NCBI GenBank assembly: GCA_948470475.1
Contig: OX419339.1
Span: forward strand, 4,441,232-4,505,231
Direction: 5' to 3'
DNA length: 64,000 bases
From: Galaxea fascicularis
Taxonomy: Eukaryota; Cnidaria; Anthozoa; Scleractinia; Euphylliidae
The translations under genes and the position numbers were made by a program. The notes below the pieces were generated by a model, which worked only from the letters and a program-made list of their open reading frames with translations, ran no database searches and was not told the origin of the DNA. This document shows positions 1 through 11,344 of the stretch, in pieces. The stretch's first letter is position 1. Each line of letters starts with the position of its first letter.

Positions 1-317
1 GTATTTTTTTATTTGATCTTATAATGCAAACAGGTGTAAACTAAATGCAGTGTATGTTACTGAAAGACAATTTCAGATGTAAAAAAAATGAAGGCACTCT
101 AACTATGTAGCACCAGCTTCCATTTTGGGTCTGGTTGTGAATAAGAACACCAAGCTGTTGATGATGGCTGTGTTAACAATCATTAAAATAATGCACTCTT
201 ATCGCTGAATCACAGACAGTAATTACATGAGATAAAAAATATATATATGGTTTAAACAAATTAAGCATCAAACACAGTGAGTAACAACTGCACCATCTAC
301 TTGTTTCTTCAATTAAG

Positions 318-3300
318 ATCACAAAAGACATGTGGTTTTCAAAAGGAGCTTAGTGCTTTCCTAGATAGTCATGGCACTTCAAGATCTGCTCTGAACTCTG
401 GCCCTGTGTTAGGATTTGGTACATCACCTCGAACAACAGACCGTCATAAGAAGTCAATCCAAGCACACTGTAAACAAATGATGCAGATGAAAGTTAAAAA
501 CGCAATTCGGGTATGTAGTCAGGAAACATGTGAAAGTTCATAAACAAGTAGATGAAATACCATTATAGCTGTAATTTTTATCGATATTAACCAAACAAAT
601 GTATGTTCTTCTGATTACAGCAAAAGTGCCTAATTGTCAGTCTGCTGGATGATTTTCACAATATTTATACAATACGAACACCAACAGATCTCAAATTATC
701 AGTAGCTACACATATGGCCTCAAGTCTTCTGGACATATTTGAACCTGCGCCACATGCCATTCCACTGCCTGACGACAAAAAAATGGCACACAGCCAAGTA
801 ACAGTGTTCATCAAGGGAAGAGAGCAGATATGTAGGGGTGGAATTGAACCAGCTAACGTAAATGAGATCCTCAAGACTGGAATGTCACAATTTAAAAGCA
901 GTTACATGGAAAAACTTCCACATCAGTACCGCACTCTAAAACCAAAGGACACCAGAAAGCAGTTGCAACAGTTTCGGTCTGTAATCCCTTCCATTTATCA
1001 TGTTCTTAAAATAACGTGTGCAATGCTATCTGACTTCTGAATAATTCTTTAAAATTATTCCTATTTGTTCAAGACAATATTCAAACATTCCTAAAAGAGG
1101 TTTTTTTGTTTTGAATTCATCCATCTCTCTTGAAATGTCTGCTCCACCTGCAACGTTTTTTTCTTTTCAAGATTGTGGCTTTTTAGGACTTCCTGTCACA
1201 CTAGCATTTTGGTTGAACACAGTAGGGATTCTGCATGGAATGCAACAGGATCACTTTCAATCAGTCAGGGTTTAAGAATTCAACTGAGTGAACAAAATAT
1301 TGTTAATCCTTAGAGATACACTGTATTGATACTTAGGATGCCTTCTGCACTGTTTCGTTTGTAAAACTACCACTGATTATAATAATATTATTGATAAAGG
1401 AAGTTTAAAAAGTTAACATTTAATTATGACTCAATCTGCTTCTGAATTTTTGCAGAATATATTCTGGTCTAGCACATGAGGAGCTCAAGACATTAAAATC
1501 ATGTGTACTGGTTGACGAATTTGAAAGAAGTTTGAAAAGCAAACATGACTACAGAGATGCCCTAGATCACATTTTCCAGACTTGCCCAGATTTGGTCCAA
1601 TACTTAAATTTTTATGCTATGCCTGCTCCAGGTGATTGGCCTACGTGGTACTACCAGAAAAAAATCATTGCACAAGAAGATTCCTCCAACTCACCATACC
1701 TCTCCCTGATTCCAGAACAAGGTCCTCTTCATGTTTCACTGAATGTACAGGAAGACATCATTCAAATATACCACTTTTTCTTTTATCAATTATACAAAAA
1801 CATCTTTGCTACAGAACTGCCAAAGAAGCCCAAGCCTTTTAGGGTCCAACTTCTCCTGATGTCTGTTTTATTTGGATGGCTCATGATCAGAGACAAAGTA
1901 ATCAGCAAATTTGATTTGTGTAAGGATGTGGAATATGCATGCATTCTTCACATTCTAGATGAAGTTGTACCACTGGCATTTTTTCATTATGCTGCTATTT
2001 TTGAAAGTGGAAACTTACAAATGTATTCAGAGACAATGTTTAGATTTCTTGTTCTTTTTATTGTATGGGAGAGAAGACACTATGACAAGTCTACCCTTTC
2101 AATGCTGAGTGATCTCATTCACCAGAAGTTGAACTTTAAAAAGTACTATGAGATGAAAGAGAGATTTCTCACACTCATTACTGAAGTAAAAGTTGAAATT
2201 TGGCACTCATTATTAAGATCCCGTGTACAACCACATCATAAGGCACAGGAAATCCATGACAAAGCACACTTCTTGATGGGCTCTGAATCTGGAAGAAATT
2301 TTGAAGATTCCTTGACAAGACCATACAGTAGGGGAACATCAGACAAGGACCTAACCCTGGTTGCTGGAAAGGCAGCTGAATGTATTCTGGCCATCTTCCT
2401 TCAAATTGCAAAAAACATAGGAAAGTCAAAAGAAGTAAGATATATAAACTTGAAATATGGTTATTCTATCAAAGTCTTAATTGTTGGTATGGACCTATTA
2501 TTATGGTACCATTTTGAATCAGATTTCAACAATACTCTTCGGGTGGTACAGTAGCTATGATCCTAGTTTTCCTTTTCATTTTATGATTGGAAACACCACA
2601 AGTCAAGTTAAAATGTACCATCGGCCTTTTATGTCCTAAGCCCTTCAATACTTAATGCAGTTACGACTGTATACACGTACATCCACTGGCAACATGCTCA
2701 GGATGCCTGATTTCAACATTCAACAAAATGTGCATATAAGACTGTAGCACATCATCGCAAGACTGTAACATTTTGGGTAATTTAAATACCATTAATGTAT
2801 CTGCTGTGGCCCCAGTTTTATATGAACAACAGATATACAGTTACCCATACTACCTTAATCTGTATTGGTAAAGCCTGACAACAATAATAAATAATGCTAA
2901 ATGAAGTGGCTATTTACTTCTTGCTCATTGACAGGTGCCACAAACAAGCAACACAAGGAAAAAGTGGTTTTACCTTCACAGTTTCCAACAAAAGATAGAA
3001 GATAAAGCCCTTCCATTAGCATACAAAGGATTGCAGAAATACCCTTCTAAGAGACCCAATGAAAGTGTTGGTTGTGATCTCATGGAAGCTTGCCAGGGTA
3101 CCTGCATCTCCAACAGTAACAAACTAAAACGATTGGCCTGTTTTCATGTCTTTCATGAGAAATGTTTGGAAGGAAATGAGGGGAGGTGCCCCAAATGCAC
3201 AGCATATTTGATGACTAAAACTGCACATCTGACAAAGTCATTTAATGAGGGTCTCTTATCAATGTCAAGTTCCCCTGGTGTTTCAGAAGAACCAACCTCT

Positions 3301-4167
3301 TCTGAGACCAACTTGGACGATGATTCTGTTGCCCATAACAACACGAAAGACCCTGCATATTATGCATCTGAAGAATGGCAACAAGAAATTGATGCCACTC
3401 TCAACAGTTTTCATGTGCCTCAGCCATCACAACAATACAGTAGTTCTGTTACTCCAAATGCACCAAGTCAGCAACAATTGGCTCCAAACTGTCAGTCCTC
3501 CAATTCTGTGCAACAACGAAATCCTTCAAAACAATTGTTGACATTTACTTCTGGTTCTGTTTCTTTCTGGTTCTTCCCAAACACCATCTCACAAGCAACT
3601 TTGCATGGTAGAAATGGTTCCAATGCATGTACTTTTATTGCTATGCTTAATGCAAGACTCTTTCATTTAAATAGAAACATCCTTGACCTGACAGGAAATT
3701 CCCCTTTAAGTCAGGCTTGGATCTCACTCCTCCTCACTACAATAACAAATGGAAACAATCTGCATGATAAAGTGACATTAGGAAGGCCAATCAACTTCAG
3801 TGTAGTAGATGCATTTCCACACCTTGAGTCAGCCTTGGGAGAGTGCTCATGTGAGATAGAGGATTCCTTTGACTTGTCCATAACATGCGAAAACACAGAA
3901 ATTCCGCAGAGCTCTTTAGCTTTTTATCTACAGAGACTTGCAAGAGAAAACAATTTGTCAGCAATTGTGATAATGAACGGTATGACTTTGTGTTTTGTTA
4001 GCAAAAATGGCCACTTGATTGTCTTGGACAGCCATCCACACAACCTGCAAGGGGCCATGATTGCTCAAACAAAGATGGACAAGCGCGAAGAATTGATGAT
4101 CGCATTGAAACTGCTACTTAGCCCTCAGTTTAACACCTGCACTTTAACATTTGTTTATTTCTCTTAG
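318..4167 (+). CDS. Multi-exon transposase-like / RING / cysteine-peptidase-like fusion protein (5' partial)
   Basis: I read four exons at 318-510, 621-976, 1456-2434 and 2935-4167. The junctions are GT-AG and phases match, giving about 920 open codons to a TAG. The start lies further upstream, probably before the window. Exons 1-3 show a possible RNase H-like core: LLDDFHN, PAPGDWPTWY and KVEIWHSLLR could carry the three acidic residues, as in KDZ/DUF6589-type transposase relatives (inference from pattern memory). Last-exon residues 47-91 form a RING-like finger (cysteines, ACFHVFHEKC, CPKC). After a Ser/Gln-rich linker, GSNACTFIAML (Cys232) and VLDSHPH (Asp365, His367) look like a Cys...Asp-x-His peptidase such as C76-type deubiquitinases. 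The frame has no internal stop. It could be a domesticated transposase or an intron-containing mobile element. Exon structure is fairly certain; function is not. Confidence 0.7.
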
Positions 4168-4325
4168 ATTAATTCCCTGTAACAACGATTCCCGACTGGT
4201 GAGCTTTCCGCTGTACATGACTAATCTGAAATGTTCATCCAAGTTGTCCTCATGTGCATGTATACACTTAAATGTGGTTTAGAGTTCACATCGAAATGTA
4301 ATTTGATATCAACTTATCACAGACG

Positions 4326-4331
4326 AATAAA
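4326..4331 (+). terminator. Candidate poly(A) signal of the RING/peptidase-like gene
   Basis: An AATAAA hexamer lies about 160 bases after the TAG at 4165-4167 on the same strand. It is the first canonical signal downstream of the stop. Confidence 0.45.
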
Positions 4332-4760
4332 GAAAAACAAAACACTTAAACAACCCGTTGTTTTAGCCAAGGAAATAGAAAGAGTTTACAAGCCAGGCTT
4401 AGTTCCAACATGCATATCAACAATTGTTTACTCACCGTGGACCATGGAACCGAGCGCGTCCAGCCGTATTCGAACTCAAAGTTCGTACTTTCTTGTCCGT
4501 TGACTGCCGTTGAGCATCGTCTAGGTCTTCAGTTACAAAGGGTACGCCATTAAGGACAATAATTCATTGACGAATGAACAAATTCCGCCACTATAATTCA
4601 CTCACAAACCGACGCATTTTTTTGTTCCGTAGCGCGTCGATGTCGAGCACTTTGATCGAGCAATCTATCGCGGGAAAGTGACCGGAAGTGCCGAAAACTT
4701 GCGCATGCTCAGTCGTTTGACCGCTGTGAAAGGGCGGTAGACGCACCGTAGAAGACTTGT
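4332..4760. other. Intergenic, no gene seen
   Basis: Mixed-composition DNA, becoming more GC-rich after 4440. Short ORFs here have no recognisable protein features. It leads into the foldback and minisatellite. Confidence 0.5.
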
Positions 4761-4832
4761 ATCAGGCTCTATTTTTCGTTTCGTCCTTCCCGCGGGAAAG
4801 GTCTACCAACGAAACGAAAAAAAGAGCCTGAT
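4761..4832. repeat. Short foldback next to minisatellite
   Basis: The left arm ATCAGGCTCTATTTTTCG is matched by the reverse complement ending GAGCCTGAT at 4832, with one or two mismatches and a GC-rich centre (CCCGCGGG). It ends about 15 bases before the first minisatellite unit, so it may be the end of the same mobile or repeated element. Confidence 0.7.
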
Positions 4833-4846
4833 CGCAGGTTAGGGCA

Positions 4847-5240
4847 GCGTGTTTGTGACCTCACGCTTATAAAACGTGGAATATGCATCGTGCGCTGCGT
4901 GTTTGTGACCTCACGCTTATAGAACGAGGAATATACACTGTGCTGTGTGTAGCGTGTTTGTGGCCTCGCGCTTTTACAACGCAGAATATACATTGGCGTA
5001 GCGTGTTTGTGACCTCACGCTATAGAACGAGGAATAAAAACTGTGTAGCGTGTTTGTGGCCTCGCGCTTTTAGAACGAAGGATTTACTTTGTGCTTAGCG
5101 TGTTTGTGACCTCACGCTTATAGAACGAGGAATATACACTGTGTGTTGCGTGTTTGTGGCCTCGCGCTTTTAGAACGAAGAATATACATTGGTGTAGCGT
5201 GTTTGTGACCTCACGCTTATAGAACGAGGAATAAACACTG
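4847..5240. repeat. Minisatellite block 1, ~45-50 bp units of two types
   Basis: About eight to nine units begin GCGTGTTTGTG. Two forms mostly alternate: one continues ACCTCACGC, TATAGAACGAGGAAT; the other continues GCCTCGCGC, TTTTAGAACGAAGAAT. Each unit ends in a short ATAnACnnTG stretch. Small ORFs across it are by-products of the repeat. Confidence 0.9.
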
Positions 5241-5585
5241 TGTTGGATCGAACACCTTATTTGTTTTAGTGGCCTCAGTTAGTATTCCCCTGGGCCTGTT
5301 TTACGCGGGAATTTAGGTCCGCAATTTGCATTTTGTAAGCGACACTTGGCAAATGTCATTTTCTGTTTTTACACGTTTGAACCTTCAACGAGACGCACTG
5401 CTCGTAATTGTCAGTTCTTTCAGTCGCCGGTAGTCTGCCAGAAAATCGTACTAAGCTTCCTCTAAACGCGCCACAACAATTTAAAACCTTCTTCGCCTCG
5501 TCAGTAGCTGTAGCACGACAAAGTGGAAAGTGTTTTTTAATTAATTGCGTGAATTAGAAGTGTTCGCCTCCGGCGGTTACAAACT
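5241..5585. other. Non-repetitive spacer between minisatellite blocks
   Basis: About 345 bases with no minisatellite units and no convincing ORF. It may be an insertion into the array or unique DNA between two array segments. Confidence 0.5.
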
Positions 5586-6455
5586 GTGTGTAGCGTGTTT
5601 GTGGCCCCGCGCTTTTAGAATGAAGGATATACATTGTGCGTAGCGTGTTTGTGACCTCACGCTACAGAACGAGGAATAAACACTGTGCGTAGGGGGTTTG
5701 TGGCCTCGCTTATAGATCAATGCATATTTTTATATACATCGTGCGCTGCGTGTTTGTAACCTCAAGCTTATAGAACGAGGAATAAACACTGTGCGTAGCG
5801 TGTTTGTGGCCTCGCGCTTTTAGAACGAAGAATATACATTGTGCGTAGCGTGTTTGTGACCTCAAGCTATAGAACGAGGAATAAACACTGTGCGTAGCGG
5901 GTTTGTGGCCGCGCTTATAAAACAATGCATATTTTTATATACATTGTGCGCAGCACTGTTCGTAGCGTGTTTGTGGCCTCGCGCTTTTAGAGCGAAGAAT
6001 ATACATTGGCGCAGCGTGTTCGTGGCCTCACGCTATAGAACGAGGAATAAACGCTGTCCGTAGCGGGCTTTTGGCCTCGCTTATAGATCAATGCATATTT
6101 TTATATATACATCGTGCGCTGCGTGTTTGTAACCTCACGCTTATAGAACGAGGAATATACACCGTGTGTAGCGTGTTTGTGGCCTCGCGCTTTATAAACG
6201 TAGAATATACATTGTGCATAGCATGTTTGTGACCTCACGCTATAGAACGAAGAATAAACACTGTGCGTAACGGGTTAACCTCACGCTTATAGAACAATGC
6301 ATATTTTTATATACATTGCGCGCAGCGTGCTTGTAACCTCACGCTCATAGAACGAGGAATATACATTATGTGTTGCGTGTTTGTGGCCTCACGCTTTTAG
6401 AACGAAGAATATACATCGGCGCAGCGTGTTTGTGGCCTCACGCTTGTAGAACGAG
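5586..6455. repeat. Minisatellite block 2, higher-order array
   Basis: The GCGTGTTTGTG unit types of block 1 continue here, joined by a third type carrying AATGCATATTTTTATATACAT after a shortened GGCCTCGCTTATAGA core. The third type recurs at about 5715, 5925, 6090 and 6297, so the array has a longer period built from several units. Confidence 0.88.
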
Positions 6456-7057
6456 TTTGGATGCTTTTAACTTGAAGAACGAAGCATTCAACATTTCGGA
6501 GCGCTATTCCAGTCAGTCATCATTTCTGAACGCTATTCTTCTCACGGTCTCCAGTGTTCATCGAGGCTTTTTCTTGTCTCTCACCACCTGACATTTTGAA
6601 TAGTCGGGTCGACTTTTCAAATGACGGGTCGTCACGACCTGATCGGATCGTCACGATCCGTCGAGATATTTGAAGTTGCCCCAGTCAGTGACTTCCGGTA
6701 GTAAAACTTACTTCCATTTTAAACTTCACGACCCGACTTCCGGTGAGACGGGTCGTCAACAGCAATTGACGACCCGACTCAGTTCGTGTATATTGGACAT
6801 GTGTGATATATGAAAGCTCGCGCGTCAACGTAAAAGTTGAACCTTCCATACATCGTTTCTATTTTATTTACGCACGTAAAGCCAGTTGAAGTTTACGTCC
6901 GTACGCACGTAAAAATTACGCGACAGTGGTAATCCACTGACCTTAATGTGACTGCGCGATGCAGTTAAGAGTCATATATATGGTTAAAATTGGACTTTGT
7001 GACTGCGTGATGCAGTCGTAGTCTATACCCACATTTCACCCTTGCTCGCCACAAGAG
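6456..7057. other. Intergenic with short palindromic motifs
   Basis: Contains several copies of ACGGGTCGTC/GACGACCCG-type palindromic motifs between 6600 and 6780, and two copies of a GTGACTGCGnGATGCAGT motif near 6950 and 7000. No gene recognised. Confidence 0.5.
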
Positions 7058-7180
7058 TCTCCAGTAGCTCCTTGGTTAGAGCATCCGTACTAGATCTCGG
7101 AGGGTCGTGGATTCAAATCCCATCTGGGGCTCGGACTTTTTCCGAGTTCCCATAAGATGCAGATATCTTTCACGGAAAAT
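7058..7180 (+). repeat. tRNA-derived SINE head
   Basis: A D-arm/A-box-like stretch (TTGGTTAGAGCA) is followed 30-odd bases later by a B-box-like GGATTCAAATCC. The anticodon stem and acceptor stem do not pair fully, so this is a tRNA-derived SINE or tRNA pseudogene, not a working tRNA. The tail (CTCGGACTTTTTCCGAG) is SINE-like. Confidence 0.65.
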
Positions 7181-9191
7181 AATTTCAATGTTCAAATGCT
7201 GGCCCGAAAATGTTTGGGGTCGTAAAGTTTGTGATTAAAGCGCTTTCTAAGAATACGAAATAACACGCGCATCACTGACTTAACAAACAGCTCAGTCAAA
7301 GTTGAGTTTTGTTGGAAACATTAACCGAAATTTGTTGAAATATAACAAGATTAGGAAGGCCACAGTGAAACATTTGACAATCTCACCTGCTTAAAAATAC
7401 AATGATACAGTTTTAAAATACAATAACTGGAACCCGCCGTAACTCGAACCGCGCACAAGGGATTTGTTCTTCGGCCCTTTAAGTCAGATCCTTTATAATT
7501 TTGCCCTCGTAATTCAACTCGAACACTCCCTCCCCCCCCCCCCCCCAAAAAAAAGTGCAACAATGAGTCAAACATACTCCATAAAATTGAATTTATTTTT
7601 AACTGAATTGAGTCAAATTTAGCAGCACGTGTCCTTGAAAGTACCGCAGTATCCCACAGTAGTGCAGTTTTGCTGAGCATGACGCATTTTAAACAGTATT
7701 TTCTAATACGCTACTTTGTTTTCATTCTTCGTACTAAACCTGACTGAACACGTTGTTTGAATAGCACTGATCAAACACATGTGAACGAAACATTGTATAA
7801 TCTCCTGTCATTTGTTCCCATCTCCCGCTAATTTATTCTATTTATTTCTCGAGTTAAAGGGTGTCAACAACAGTGTACTTCCTGCATAACATAACTTCTG
7901 TTTTTAACACGTTTTTGGGCGATATTTTGCTTTTACCTTCTCTTTGGAAAGGTTGCCAAATTTGGGGTTGTGAATCTCAAACTGTTGACACAATACAAAC
8001 TAATTTATAAGGCCCTTCTTTGACTTTCTTCCTCAAAAGTCAGACACCCAAGTCTGCCTGGTTCGCTCTTCGTTGGTAACGGCTCTCCAAAGATCAGCAC
8101 ATAACTCAAGGTTTAGTTTCGTCGGTTTTCTTTCAGCTCTAGGGCTTGCCATATGACTCGATTCATGTGGAAATCATTTTATGTACGTCGGTTAACTCCA
8201 CGACTCTAAATCCACTTTCCAGATGTTGCAGCCCCGAATCATGAGCTGGTGAAAATCGACGGACGTTGTCCGAATTTAGATTGCTACGCTTTAACAGGAT
8301 TTCCGGAAGATGGTCAAGAAGTTGGACTAACAATAAAGATAGATTCTTGGAATTTCCACTGATCAATTTGGAGATTGAAACAGAAGGTAACCGCCACCCC
8401 CTAATAACTCTCTGCCCTTTTGGACAATGTAGGTCAGCCCCTCATTTGGCCAAGCGAAAAGTAAAATCACTGAAAAGCCTAAAGTAGACAGATGAGTAAC
8501 TGTTTATACTGAACGAGAGTTGAGTAATGGTCCTTATAAGAACCGCGATAGCACTTTCTATAGTTCTGAGACATGTCTCGTTTCCCACATCGTCAGATTT
8601 TGGGGCCTTTCGTATTGCGGATGTATCAACCTATGGAGAACGTGTTGTAGAAGAATGATGTGTGACAACTAGTTCTAAAAAGTTTAAAGTTTGCAAACAA
8701 TCACAGGAGTTCAAAAGAAAAGCTTTCGTATACATTTTCACCAGGCGAGGCTACTTGTAGTATCACAGGGGCAAATATCCTCCAAATGAGGTCGAAATAA
8801 ATGATCAAATGTGGTACTGTCGCGACCATATTTAGATCTGATTACTAGTATGTACGTTGAACATGTTTGCGAATGGTTGAAAATCACGAGAAGGAAACGG
8901 ACAACAGCCTAAAAAACTCCGTTTAATTAGTGAACTTGTCCAAGTTTCATCATTGTGTCTAGAGAAAATCCTTACAAATTACTATCAGTTTCTTTTCCGT
9001 CAAAGAAATTATTGTCTACCCCTTCATGTCTGCACACAGGCGTTTTTTCAAAAGTGTTTCTCGAAAACTTGACTAAAAGAATAGTTGTTACAGTTGGACT
9101 TGAAACAAACTGCTGTAGTTTCCTACATGACATATTTTCAAGTTTTCAAACGCTTCCAGAAATCACGTAGAATGGTCTGCGAACAAACCGT
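7181..9191. other. Intergenic, with a poly-C tract and one weak exon candidate
   Basis: A C-run of about 17 bases lies near 7530. At 8222-8362 an acceptor-like CTTTCCAG is followed by an open frame of about 46 codons ending in TGA (containing VKIDGRCPNLDCYALTG); it looks somewhat coding but has no visible partner exon. I see nothing else. Confidence 0.35.
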
Positions 9192-10166
9192 TCAAGCGCT
9201 AATTTCTGATGAGTGATTCTCTCTATCCGTGCGTTCTGGTTTTCGTAGTATCAAGGAACGTAGCAATTTCTTTAATGTTTTACGATATCTTTTATTGTCG
9301 AAGCAGTAGAAAGCTGGATTGACGACTGAAGAACAAAGGCTCAGAGTGCATACCGTAAAATACATCTGTCCGTAATCCTTTACCGGGTCAGTAAAAGTTT
9401 GGTAGACACTAGGTACAACCCTTCCTATGAGAAAGGTTAATAGAACCATACCTACAGTACGGACAAACTTCAACTGTGACACGTGGTCTACAGCTTGAGC
9501 TTCGATCTCCTCTTCTCTGTCAGTTGTTGTCTTGGCAGCTCGCGAGTGAGAAAATGGTCGATGTTTCCAAACCTGATAACAAATAACTGTGTAGCATACG
9601 ATCATAATTACAAAGCAAAGCCCAATAACGGTGGTAAAGAAATACACTGTTGTCTTCCGGTGTAGACTGGCTCTTAAACAAGAACTCACACTGGCAAATC
9701 CCAATGCACTGGCCAGAGCTACTTTTTTCTCCTTAGACATAGTGTTCTTGTAGTTCAATTTAGCGGATGCAAGTTTTAGGCATCGATCCATCGCAATTAG
9801 GGTTACTGTTATGACGGACACTCGCGAAACAAAGTTGCCCACAATGCGACAGACGAACAAAATAGAAGGAAGATCATCGGAACTCCTGCGGCCGATGATT
9901 AGAACAACAAAAAGAGGTTGAACGACAAGAGCAATGATTAAATCTGCTGCGGCAAGAGTTGAGATCAAGTACCGAAAGCTTGAGGCCACGCCTTGAGTTT
10001 TAAACACTACTAGAAAGACCAAAGCATTTCCGATAATTCCGAGGAGGCTGGTGAAGATGTTCCATCCCACAAGACCATATATAACTTTTTTGTTGATTTC
10101 TTGATCATCCACTGAATCATACCCAAGAGGATAGGTATACGTCGACGAAACATTAGTTGTGTTCAT
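9192..10166 (-). CDS. Class A (rhodopsin-like) G-protein-coupled receptor, orphan
   Basis: A single-exon 324-residue receptor of the plasma membrane; ligand unknown. Seven hydrophobic segments fall near residues 31-55, 66-91, 104-126, 148-166, 173-198, 235-256 and 267-289. Family marks: GN in TM1, LAAADL in TM2, MDRCLKL at the end of TM3 (DRY replaced by DRC), and NPAFY at 283-287 in TM7. The N-terminus has NTT and NVS glycosylation sequons. The third intracellular loop is acidic (REEEIEAQ). Oddities: TM4 is short without the usual Trp, the second extracellular loop is only a few residues, and TM6 lacks CWxP (has LIGRVVP). Intronless receptors of this kind are commonly expanded in cnidarians. 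The start is the first ATG upstream of TM1. Confidence 0.88.
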   Translation of the reverse strand: MNTTNVSSTYTYPLGYDSVDDQEINKKVIYGLVGWNIFTSLLGIIGNALVFLVVFKTQGVASSFRYLISTLAAADLIIALVVQPLFVVLIIGRRSSDDLPSILFVCRIVGNFVSRVSVITVTLIAMDRCLKLASAKLNYKNTMSKEKKVALASALGFASVSSCLRASLHRKTTVYFFTTVIGLCFVIMIVCYTVICYQVWKHRPFSHSRAAKTTTDREEEIEAQAVDHVSQLKFVRTVGMVLLTFLIGRVVPSVYQTFTDPVKDYGQMYFTVCTLSLCSSVVNPAFYCFDNKRYRKTLKKLLRSLILRKPERTDRENHSSEISA

Positions 10167-10993
10167 TTTCGTGCAGATTTTAAACGTCTTGTACTAACTA
10201 TCGGCTGACTTCACTCTTCTTCTTGGCCACGATATGGGCTTAACTCGATGAATTTGTTTTGAGATAAGATCTTCCTTTACACCTTCTTTGGTAAAGCCGT
10301 AAGACTACATACAGTTTTTATTCATCATATGAGGTGCAGTCAGTCTTGCCTAGACCCGGAGTCACGTTGAATCACACTGTAGTCACAAGTCATACACCCC
10401 AGCTATATGTCACAAGATACCGCAAATTATCACGGACAATTTTGACAGTAACGTCCTTAATTTTAGAAGAAAATTAAATCCCACGAAATTCACTGTGCTC
10501 AGATTCCAGTGCAAGTAGAACTTTTTGATGTACAGTTAATCGATCAGGCGCTCTCTTCGGACGTTGCTGTGTAACTGGATGTTTTGCACTAAAAATCCTT
10601 AATTGAAGAATCTTCCTTGGTAGAAGTGGGAACACAGAGTAACAGTGGAAACTGAACTATCAAGGACCCTAGGGATTTGTATCTTCTCAGGAAAGCAATG
10701 ATTTTGTGTGAAATGTATTCTGCGTTCGGAGTGATTGTTGACTGGCCGAAACTGTCCGCAAGTTAGTAGTCCTGTTTTGTCTTTTATATATACGGACATT
10801 CATGTCAAAAAATTGATTAGCGATTTGTCGAGGTTAGTACGAGGTATGTCTTATTTTTCCAATTTCTGTGAGAAATGTCGAAGAGACATTCGCATCGTTC
10901 TTTGTTTTCTTAGGTTTTGTTTTGAAATTTCATCCGAAATTGGCTTGGACTCAAAAAATATGCTTGTGCTTTTTCCAATATAATGTTTTCTAT
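10167..10993. other. Intergenic upstream of the GPCR
   Basis: Presumed promoter side of the receptor gene. No conserved protein or clear repeat recognised; small ORFs are unconvincing. Confidence 0.4.
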
Positions 10994-11344
10994 CTTTATG
11001 CTGGGCTTATCGTACGAAACGTAAGTTGTGACACTTAGAATTCTTTTCAGGTCGACTGCCGGCCAAGATGTTAACTAAACACCTTGCTTTTGCATAACAT
11101 TGTCACGAACATCTGTCGACTCACTAACTGACTAAGACAGTACAACAGAACAGAAATGATAGATGAATCCTACAAAACAGGTGGCATTGATGGCTGATCT
11201 TTGACAGTTTAAATTGACTGAAATTCTTCGATCTTGCAATTTTTACCGAACTGCCGGCCATTTAGTGTTTTTAAAATCTTGGCCGGCAGTCGACCTGAAA
11301 GTATCACAAATGCTGACGGTTCGTACGATAAGCCCAGCATAAAG
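10994..11344. repeat. Foldback element with CTTTATGCTGGGCTTATCG ends
   Basis: The left arm starts CTTTATGCTGGGCTTATCG and contains GTCGACTGCCGGCCAAGATG. The right arm is its reverse complement and ends at 11344. The arms are about 75 bases with scattered mismatches around a unique centre. A related piece is at about 62320-62395, so this is a dispersed family. Confidence 0.75.

Noticed and set aside
4847..6455. Regular repeats suggesting a CRISPR array
   Set aside because: Units are contiguous with no unique spacers and the DNA is animal nuclear; it is a minisatellite.
7058..7135. tRNA gene
   Set aside because: Acceptor and anticodon stems do not pair properly, and a SINE-type tail follows.
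7351..7680. 109-codon minus ORF with a Gly run
   Set aside because: The Gly run comes from a poly-C tract and the rest has no protein-like features.
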